The notes under the pieces are model-generated. The model saw nothing but the letters and a program-made list of their open reading frames with translations, ran no database searches and had not been told where the DNA came from. A stretch of 64,000 nt of DNA from Bryopsis sp. KO-2023 (Eukaryota > Chlorophyta > Ulvophyceae > Bryopsidales > Bryopsidaceae): the NCBI GenBank assembly GCA_030272585.1, contig BSYQ01000002.1, forward strand, positions 7,068,001 through 7,132,000, read 5' to 3'. Position numbers and translations under genes: made by a program. Position 1 is the stretch's first letter. The number at the start of each line of letters is the position of its first letter. This document shows, in pieces, positions 56,406 through 64,000 of this stretch.

Positions 56406-57554
56406 GCGGTGGCGGTGGCGGAGTCGCGCTCGGTTAGGCTCCTCTTGTATGTCTTGGTGCGGTACGTCAGGATTCTGTTTCTTCTCGGCATGCCTCTCGC
56501 GGTGTTTGTTGCGGCAGGTTCGCAGTTTGGGTCGACGACGGGAAAAAAACAACGGCTCGAAAAAAACGAAAGAAGGCTCGAAAGGTGTATTCGCAGGTGT
56601 GGCGGCAGGTCAGCCGCACCTGGAAGGCACCGTATTCACACGAAACTATAGCTTCCAAATAACGACGCTCGCATATAGAACGAACGTTTTAACCACTCTA
56701 TTGTAAAAGAATCCTGCCGCGGCCCCGACTCGCTCTCACCAGAACAGATGGCGAGCGTGAAGAAGGTGCAGGGATGGATGGTTAGTTGTGCACGGAGCGT
56801 CTTATTCAGCCCTACAAAGTGCAGTGAGAATCTCCCGTCCCGCATCGATTCATTCGTGCAATTGACCGAGGGATTCTCACACTTCCAGACATCCCCCACT
56901 TCTTTTTGCTATGTTGGTTTAAAATATACATTTCAATCGGGCGACTCTGGAATGTGGGTCCTTCGCTTCGCTTCGCCAGAACCAAACACAAAATTTTGGG
57001 TTGGGTTGGGTTGGGTTGGGGGTGACGGCCTCTTTGTGCAAAAGCTTTTTTGTAGTGGGTGGTGTTGGTGATTGACAAAGTCCATGCGATAATCCTGGTG
57101 GTTGCACGCACCTCTTGTTGGAATTTTCGATGGACTTCATGGTTAGGCTGTATGTTGCACTGTCCAAAAACCAAAAAGAGTTTTGGATAAATCCCTTGCC
57201 TTCCATCCCACTCAGTGGGATCCCAGGCTGGGATCCGCTCCCAACCCCCCCTAAATATCTACCTCTGGTAAAGTTTGGGATGATGGTGGGCCCACGATTA
57301 GCGCTTCGGAGATGGAGACAGTCACATGGGCCGGCCGCAAGGGCTCAGAGAGCGCCCACAGAGCGCTATTTACACAAACAAAAGCTGCTGTCCTGATTCC
57401 CAACAACGCGAGTTCATATCGTCCAGGCCAACACCAACCGTCCATAACCAACGGCAAATCAACACCAGAACAAACGACTGAGATCCAACAGCCCAAAAGA
57501 AAGAAAGTCAAGCAACCTCCATGAAATGGAAACAAGATCTCTCTTTGACTTCGT
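56406..57554. other. stretch without recognised genes
   Basis: A tandem GGGTT repeat lies near 56997-57020, and CCATCCCACTCAGTGGGATC near 57205 forms a small hairpin. No gene is recognised. Confidence 0.4.
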
Positions 57555-57790
57555 TTGAAAGAAAGACCGCAGAAGCTGAGGCAGGCCGGGGGCTGCTTCC
57601 GCAGGGATGGTGCTCTTTGTTGTGTGAAATTTCATTTTCAAAAAAAAAGAGTGTGGAGAGGGGGATGCGAACCCCCGCCGAATGGCAATTCTAGTCGCGA
57701 CAATCCATCCGCTCCACGGACCCGGTCAGAATTTGTTCTCCACGATCTTTCCATAAACCAATTCGATATGTAACAAACATGCTGTTTCAT
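57555..57790 (-). mobile_element. SINE-like unit A, copy 3
   Basis: The tRNA-like part is 57743-57652 on the minus strand. The acceptor pairing is kept but the T-loop is changed (the plus strand reads GATGCGAACC where the other copies have GATTCGAACC). This copy is shorter than the other two on the plus-strand right side. Confidence 0.5.
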
Positions 57791-60700
57791 GAGCTTCATG
57801 TAAATCCAACAACCAATCGATCGATCAAGCTTTGATCACCAAAAAACATCCAACGGTGAAAAGAAGCCCTGTGTTTCAAGGGAAAAACAGAAAGGTTGAG
57901 AAAAAGGCCGCCGCCGCCAACTGGGTTTTGTCTCCCCTCCTCCACCAACTTGAGGTTGCTTTCAACTTGTTTGCTTCGAAAAAATCGGATAGGGGTTTCC
58001 CCCCTGTTTTCTGGCTTTTCACAGCGTGACATGAAGCAGAATAGGGAGAACGGGGGTGGAAGAAGGGGTGCTTCATGAAACTCTCCTCCTTGTTTTCCGA
58101 TTCATTGAAAAAGAAGGGGCTGCCAGATCGGCTTACAGCAATCTCCTCGAACGTCAGTCTTCCAGTCTCGACATCTCAGCCGCAAAAACCAAAATAAAAA
58201 AAAATAAAAAATAGAGGCATTTCAGCACAGACTTGATCGGATGAGTGCGGGGCAGAACGTGGGTCTGGTTGGAAGACCAGACCGGCAGCGGAGTTTGTTT
58301 GTTCGAATTTTGCTCTGGTTCGGTGTTCTGTGTGGACACAAGTGCTGTTGGTTGATCAACCAACAGCATGAATGATATCATTCATCTGCTCCTCAGTAAG
58401 TACTTCGATTTCCCTCCCCCAAATTCTGTAGCTGATTCGAAAGACAAAATCGGCTGATATCTCAAAAGGGACTGAGAAGAACACCACACTAGTAACCAAA
58501 AATTGCCTATCATCCACCAAAACTGAATATCCATTCTCGAAAAGGCCTCCTAAATAGACCCTACCATGCTGCCAGAGAATTTTAATTTTGTGTATAAACA
58601 CAAAAAAAACAATTCAACTCAATAGAACCCAGCCTACAGATTTCTGAGGACACAGATTTACTCCCCCCCCCAGCACAAACACAAAAACACAAAAACACAA
58701 GAACACAGAAAAACACAAAAACACAGAAACACACAAACACACAAACACACAAACACACCTCTAACTTCCCTATGTATTGAAGTATCCAGGAAAACCACCA
58801 TGATGATCCTCACCATCATGAGAATCTATACTAAGAACATCAGAATATCCCCGAAAAGATACACACCAAACCCCAAAACTGCAAAAAGGTTTTGGGGGTT
58901 CTGTTAGAAGAAATGAACTCACCGAAGAAAGTCTTTTCACCAAGAAAAAGAGATTCAAGAACAAAAATAAAAACCCACTGAAATGGAAAGAACTATTTAT
59001 TTTTATCAAAATACACCCTTTTTTCTGACAAGGATAAAGTAATTTACTTTGTTTTTAAAATCCAAGGCTTCCTTGTCCATCTCAGGCCTCATCTATTCTT
59101 GTTTCAAAGTGAACCCCCCCATCCTTGAGAATTTCTTCCCCTGGGTCAATCATTTCATTATATGATTTTTGGAATCAAACTCAGTGGATAATTTTCCTGC
59201 TAGAAAAACATGGTCCCTAGCTGAACCAAAGTGAACATACCTGAACGAGAAAGAACCACATGATGTATTCTATTTCAGCTGATCTTTGTTTTGTTAAACA
59301 GATTCTTGAAAATAGGGCCAGCCAACCACAAGTATTTTTTTCTAGAAATCAAGTTTGCTGCTACTGGCCCCAATTTTTGATCCACTACTGAGGTCCCTTT
59401 TCAACCTTTATCTAGGAAGGGGGAAGCAGCTGTTGGCATTTTAACCCTATGCCCAGCAGAAGGATTTTTCTTGACTTCATGTTCTTGCAGTTTCATTTGG
59501 CTTGGCAGATGCATGGTGGTCCATCCTTTTTAACATTCTCGGGTTTTCTGGAGTCCAACAATTCAACTATCGTCGCTTCCTTCCTTTGTTTTTTTTTGTT
59601 TTTTTTCCTTTCCAGGGGGGGAGAGAGAGGTTAGTCAGGCTTCTGGATATCAGCCTACATGGGAAAGAAAGAAAAGACGAGGGTTACACATGTGGGGGAT
59701 TAAAGAGAATATCACTATCCATGTATGTGTTTCAATTCAAACCAATTGACTGCATTTGGCACAAAACACTCTGGCGGCTCTTATGCATTTGGCTTATCTC
59801 TTTGTTTTAAAGGGTTCTTTTTAGTCATCCCTGTTTTGTTCCAGGGTCCAACCGAAATATGCAAAATTGACATCCATTGCAAGAATAAACAATCCAGAGA
59901 ACTGGATTACGAAAGAGAAAAAAGGCATCCCCTCCTGAAAAAATCCCTGCATTTTTCGTTCCCAATATTTGAACGAAGCTTCTTTTTTTCTCTTTCCTGG
60001 AATTTTCACCCCCCTCACCTTGCTTTGAATAATGGCATCCAGAATGGCAAAAATTGATTCATTGTGACGGCCCCTGTCCACAGCCCAATGCAGAAGAATG
60101 AACCTAAACCCTGATATCTGGCTTTCCCACGCTTCTCCAGAACAGGAAAGCGAGCGTTTTCCTGTCCCCCACACAACGGCTCCTCACACTCTCACCCACC
60201 CGACTCTTTGTTGGGGGGATTTTTTTGGGGGCGGCTTCCTTCCTCCATGTGTGTAATAACTCGAAACCACCCACTTATAGGGCCGAAATTTAACAGAAAA
60301 AACGCGCGTTCCAGCCGCTGCACCTTCGTGTGTTGAAAGGGGTCGCGCTCGAGGCCTCCATTTCAAAATCAACCCCCTGACACATTCTTTTCCTTTGGGT
60401 GCTCGGAATATTTCGAACTCAGGCGAATTTGGGCCACACTTTTGGCAGTTTCCGCGTCTTGGCCGTGGCTGACTCCCGTGCGTCCAGGGCGTGCGCACCG
60501 CTGTATGTACATACCAAAAAAGAAGGATGAGTTTCTAAGTCACATCATGAGGGAAAAAAACGCGCTCGACGACAACTGAAATGTAAAGGAGAGAGAAATT
60601 AAAAATCAACTAACCCGGCACTAATCGGGTCAAAACATATTTTCGATCATGACGTTGATCCGCTAGAGTGGGTGGCCCCCACTCTGGCACGACACTTGGC

Positions 60701-60824
60701 ACCCATGATGGCAACGATGGTGCAACCAAGGTCGTCCCCCGGTTGATCCCGGGGGGTCTCGTCAACTGATCAGGATTCGCCCACCATGAGAATTCGGCAT
60801 TTCGATTGTCGATGGGGTAGCTAA
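57791..60824. other. gene-poor stretch
   Basis: A (CACAAAAA)-type microsatellite at about 58676-58758 and poly-C and poly-G runs are present. Minus-strand 58420-58600 is coding-like (FEISADFVFRISYRIWGREI) but not recognised. The block at about 60125-60200 repeats the palindromic AGGAAAGCGAGCGTTTTCCT motif linked to unit B. No confident gene. Confidence 0.4.
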
Positions 60825-61520
60825 CTACCTCATTGACATCGCTAATGCCGTATAATTTTTACTTCTTTGCGTAATATCTCTCTCTTGGCCTTCTTCAAAA
60901 TATACCATTTGTCGATCCTCAAGATGAACTCTCAGGGCTTTGACGGCTGGATATCGATCACTAATATCAAATCTGAAAATTCGCCAACATGCACCAATTG
61001 ATCGAAAGTCTTGATATTCTTCAATCTCATCAATTGGACGGCCATTTCTTTCATCCCTTCTCACTTCCACCATCGCTCTATCTTCCCCCTTGTGTATATA
61101 TTTATACAAATATTTTGTAGACAATGTCGAAGCACACGCTTCCACATTAATATGTGCATTGAAGCGGAGGCAAAGATATGCATTGTAAGGCACAACCCAT
61201 CGGTTGTCAATATTCCTTCCATTGTGTCTAAGAACACGCCCACCATTTTGTGGAGATCGGCGACGATACGTGGGATATATATTCTCTTCATCCCAAGTTG
61301 TTTCATCGCAATAGGGTTTAGGGTAGCTTTTATCACATTGAGAACTTCCCCCTACGGAGCCGTGAGCTCTCACACATCCAATTCCACACGGCCCATGAGT
61401 CATACATCGTAACACTATTACCCCCACAAAAATATCCACCCTTTCTGCAGATCCACCGACTGGGAAGCTTTGATTCCAGAGTATTTCCAAATAAGGGCAT
61501 TTTACGCCCGCCTGAAGCAC
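60825..61520 (-). pseudogene. Helitron Rep/helicase, internal fragment
   Basis: About 231 codons on the minus strand match the region between the Rep and helicase domains of Helitron proteins: MTHGPCG, KSYPKPYCDET, YPTYRRR, DNRWVVPYNAYLCLRFNAHI then NVEACAS, KYLYKYIHKGEDRA, and ACWRIFRFDI. The HUH nickase motif upstream and the SF1 helicase motifs downstream are missing. The N-terminal side is cut at a repeat boundary near 61520. It is a Helitron relic that cannot move on its own. Confidence 0.85.
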
Positions 61521-62100
61521 ATCAGTGATTCCAACTCAGCGTCCTTCTGATCAACCCAATTCCAATCAGCAACTGCCCTCAAGTGAGATCTTTTTCTCTT
61601 CCCTTTTCCAGCCAAAATTTTATCTTTCTTTTTCTCTGTTTCTGTCTCTTTGCTATGAAAAGTTTTTTTTCCAGCTCTCCCGCCACAGGTATCAGATGTA
61701 TAAATAAGATGTGAAAAAAAACAAAATAAATAAAAGTCAGTCTACCGAAAACTCGGAACTCCTCATCCCCGTCAGAGGTAATCTGCAAAATCTGCCGTCC
61801 AACAGATCATTGTGTCCACTGGAAACTCCCCAAAAATATCCCGAGGAAAAAAAGATAAAATGCCCCCACAAAAATATCCAATCAACTATCCACCCTTCAC
61901 TGCAGATCCACCAACTGAGTAGCTTTGATTCCAGAGTATTTCCAAATAAGGGCATTTCACGCCCTCCTGAAGCACATCAGTGCTTCCAACTCAGTGTCCT
62001 TCTAATCAACCCAATCCCAATCAGCAGCTGCCCTCAACTAAGCTGTTTTCAAGCCTCCTCACAGGTTTCAACAGGCCTCTGGTGAGGTCCTTTTCTCTTC
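61428..62100. repeat. direct duplication of a ~170-bp segment
   Basis: CTTTGATTCCAGAGTATTTC, AATAAGGGCATTTYACGCCC and CTGAAGCACATCAGTG occur in 61470-61610 and again in 61921-62060. The first copy forms the N-terminal border of the Helitron fragment, so the fragment is fused to this repeat. Microhomology ACAAAAATATCCA precedes both. Confidence 0.75.
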
Positions 62101-62876
62101 CCTTTCCAGAGGCTCACCTCCTGGGCAAACTCAAAGCGGCTAAAGCACTGTCGGGGATTCCCGAAGAAGACTTCAACGTGTAGAGGTGAAAAAAAGACCA
62201 AAAAAAAACTTTTCAGAGCGGAGAGAGAGAGAGAGAGAAAAAAAGAGACCATACATCATCTTTTCGGACCACCCGCTGAGTTGAGCGAGGAGTGGCTGCG
62301 CTTGCTCGACCATCACACTGCATTCAAGGAGATGATCGCTGCCTTAAAAAAAAAACAATCAAAGGAAGCCAGTCCTGTGGCAAAACTCTCCATTTTTCTG
62401 CAATTTGTATTCTCTATTTTATTCTATTTATGGCTCCAACACTCCACAGTTATTTGCATATTTATTTTTGTGGACCTCGTTTAAACTTACACGCAAGTCT
62501 TCTGTCCCTCTTTTAGTCCATGCGGCCTACAGCGCCTGAGCTGAATGCTCTATCCCATGTGGACGTACTTTAATTTTTCGAAATCAATGAGAAATACAAC
62601 ACCCCCAGCAGACTTTCCCAAAACAATCGCCTCACTGCATACTCTCGTTAGGTGGCGGTCGCAAATTCGATAGCGATGGCAACCTTGGCCACATGTCCAT
62701 CATCTGCACCGGCTTGCGCCAGCGCTTCTGCGATTCCCAACTCGTGTATATCACCGCTTGCGACCAACTGTAGTGGCCCCACCTTGTTTTTAAGTCAATG
62801 AGAAAAACAACACCCCTTCTTGAACTTGCTCTGAGAGCCGCTAAAAGCCTGGCTTTTCTTTTGGCCGGTTTTGTTC
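62101..62876. other. stretch without recognised genes
   Basis: A (GA)n run lies near 62220-62245. No gene is identified. Confidence 0.4.
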
Positions 62877-63140
62877 TTATCCCCACTTCTCTTTCGATCT
62901 GGAGGTCACACCAAAACTTAACGGTTGGACCGTGTTCCTCGACGATTTGAAACCCGTCGACCAAAACGCAGTGGGGAGTCGAACCCCGTCATCCCAAAAG
63001 ATGTCACACCTGCGTTTTTTGTTCGACTCCACTGGGTCAACACGTTCAAACCGTCCATAAAAAGATGGATCACCCCTACCTCCCAGTCCCCGACTTTGTG
63101 TTAGCGCGCTTGATGCCTTTGGTTCGGCGTCAGTCGCCAA
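62877..63140 (-). CDS. hypothetical protein overlapping a mini tRNA-like structure
   Basis: The minus-strand frame starts with ATG at 63138-63140 (MATDAEPKASSALTQSRGLG) and stays open for 87 codons. A second minus-strand frame, 62964-62632, contains VDGFQIVEEHGPTVKFWCDL, which also looks coding. The tRNA-like unit at 62963-63018 lies at the switch between the two frames. It may be an insertion that broke one gene, or it may be part of the transcript. Family not recognised. Confidence 0.35.
   Translation of the reverse strand: MATDAEPKASSALTQSRGLGGRGDPSFYGRFERVDPVESNKKRRCDIFWDDGVRLPTAFWSTGFKSSRNTVQPLSFGVTSRSKEKWG
62963..63018 (-). ncRNA. mini tRNA-like structure 3
   Basis: A 56-nt unit on the minus strand with a perfect 9-bp acceptor (AAAACGCAG with CTGCGTTTT), a central GACATCTTTTGGGATGAC region, and the T-arm GGGGTTCGACTCCCC identical to structures 1 and 2. 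No canonical anticodon arm. Confidence 0.55.
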
Positions 63141-63689
63141 GGTGCCATCAAACTGGCCCTGGAAACTCAGACTGGCGCGTGTGTGTAATCGTGATTTGAT
63201 TAATGGGTCGGATGTAATAGATGGTCCGCCAGCGACGAAAGCGCTTGCGCATATATAAATAAGATTCTATCGGAACCTGCCTCCAACTTGAGTGTCCCTG
63301 TAATGTATTTTCTTTCTCCTCAAGAAAACAACACCCTCAATCGGAAAGGGATTTATACATCATCCCTGTTGGAACGCATGTTTGAAGCGAGAACGGTGTG
63401 CAGTCAAGGAGAAATCGATGGTTGAAAGCTGAGATTGAGTGCTTTTTTTTTCCATTGCAATGGAAAAACCAATTGATTTTCAAATTGAACAGGGGTTAAA
63501 AGACCTGGTTTTTTTGGGATGCTCCTCCAATCATCTTACAGGACGATTTTTCCTCTCAAGAAATGGTTCAGCATTTGAAAACAAAGCAAAAAAACGAAAT
63601 CGTGTTGAAACATTCCTGAGACTCAGTTTCTCTTCCAAAAATCACACTCTCCGCCCCTGCACAAGAACTTCTTGCAGGAGAATCCTCAA
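63141..63689. other. spacer without recognised genes
   Basis: Nothing recognisable is seen. Confidence 0.4.
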
Positions 63690-63990
63690 CTAATATACAA
63701 GCGGAAGTGTTCAAACCAGAAAATGGCTCGGGTTTCCTAGACGGCAGCTTCCCGTCTTGGATTCCCTGTCCATGGAGCAACTGCAGGTGTGTCAGGTTTT
63801 CAAAGAATGTTTAATGCAGCTCTATTGATGATCGGCCAACTATCATAAGCCCATCCAAATCAGAACCAAACCAAACCAAACCAAAAATTACATCAGAACC
63901 AAGCATAAGCGATCGGCCCAAATCCATGAACGTCCACAATTTGAATTCCCGTGAAGAAGGATCATGTTCTGACTCGGTGACCTCAGCAAC
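63690..63990 (-). repeat. inverted repeat partner of 33895-34150
   Basis: Reverse complement of the unit at 33895-34150, with an internal CCAAA tandem repeat (AACCAAACCAAACCAAACC). Confidence 0.7.
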
Positions 63991-64000
63991 TGAGAGTGCA

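Overview
This is a gene-sparse, repeat-rich window of a eukaryotic nuclear genome. Coding stretches are broken by GT-AG introns that are rich in poly-T. Recognisable proteins are eukaryotic: ARF-family GTPases, F-box/WD40 proteins, an SRRM1-type PWI/RS splicing factor, an ankyrin protein and a ZIP transporter. The transposon types are also eukaryotic: KDZ/Plavaka, CACTA, MULE-like, hAT-like, Helitron, Ty3/gypsy, non-LTR and tRNA-derived SINEs. Long G/C and A/T homopolymers are everywhere. The species cannot be named from this sequence; a protist or alga with a repeat-loaded genome fits. TAG, TAA and TGA all end apparently intact genes, so the code looks standard.

Layout, left half. 1-2.6 kb holds a 5'-truncated non-LTR element with three tandem 3' ends. 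2.7-5.0 kb is an ARF-like gene that recurs in inverted orientation at 48.0-50.3 kb. 5.7-7.0 kb is a duplicated segment with a tRNA-Arg, whose sister copy lies at 53.8-54.75 kb. 7.4-8.4 kb is F-box/WD40 gene 1. From 9.94 to 23.21 kb lies a candidate 13-kb DNA transposon: ACGT-rich subterminal repeats with a shared inverted 17-mer at each end. Between them are an intact six-exon Plavaka/KDZ transposase, a two-exon gene of unknown function behind a striking palindromic promoter, and copies of two host-type genes (cysteinyl-tRNA synthetase, SRRM1) that carry a stop and frameshifts. 24-29 kb is almost empty apart from repeats and the remnant of another F-box gene. 29.2-32.7 kb is a coiled-coil/ankyrin gene with one repeat per exon.

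Layout, right half. SINE-like units lie at 34.8-35.8 kb. A 2.5-kb CACTA element with perfect 33-bp TIRs (35.88-38.42 kb) sits inside what looks like an exon. A ZIP transporter exon and F-box/WD40 gene 2 are divergent at 39.3-41.9 kb. A gypsy integrase with a 27-bp minisatellite follows at 43-45.3 kb. F-box/WD40 gene 3 (45.5-47.2 kb) is split by a 644-bp MULE-like MITE with a 9-bp target duplication. Then come the second ARF copy, F-box/WD40 gene 4 (50.8-51.8 kb), a degenerate tRNA-Leu, a hAT-like MITE, the second tRNA-Arg, more SINEs, and a Helitron fragment (60.8-61.5 kb).

The most unusual signal is a three-member family of 53-56 nt tRNA-like structures. Each has an AAAACGC/GCGTTTT-type acceptor stem and an identical GGGGTTCGACTCCCC T-arm, and none has an anticodon arm. 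Two lie inside the CACTA element and one inside an open frame at 63 kb.
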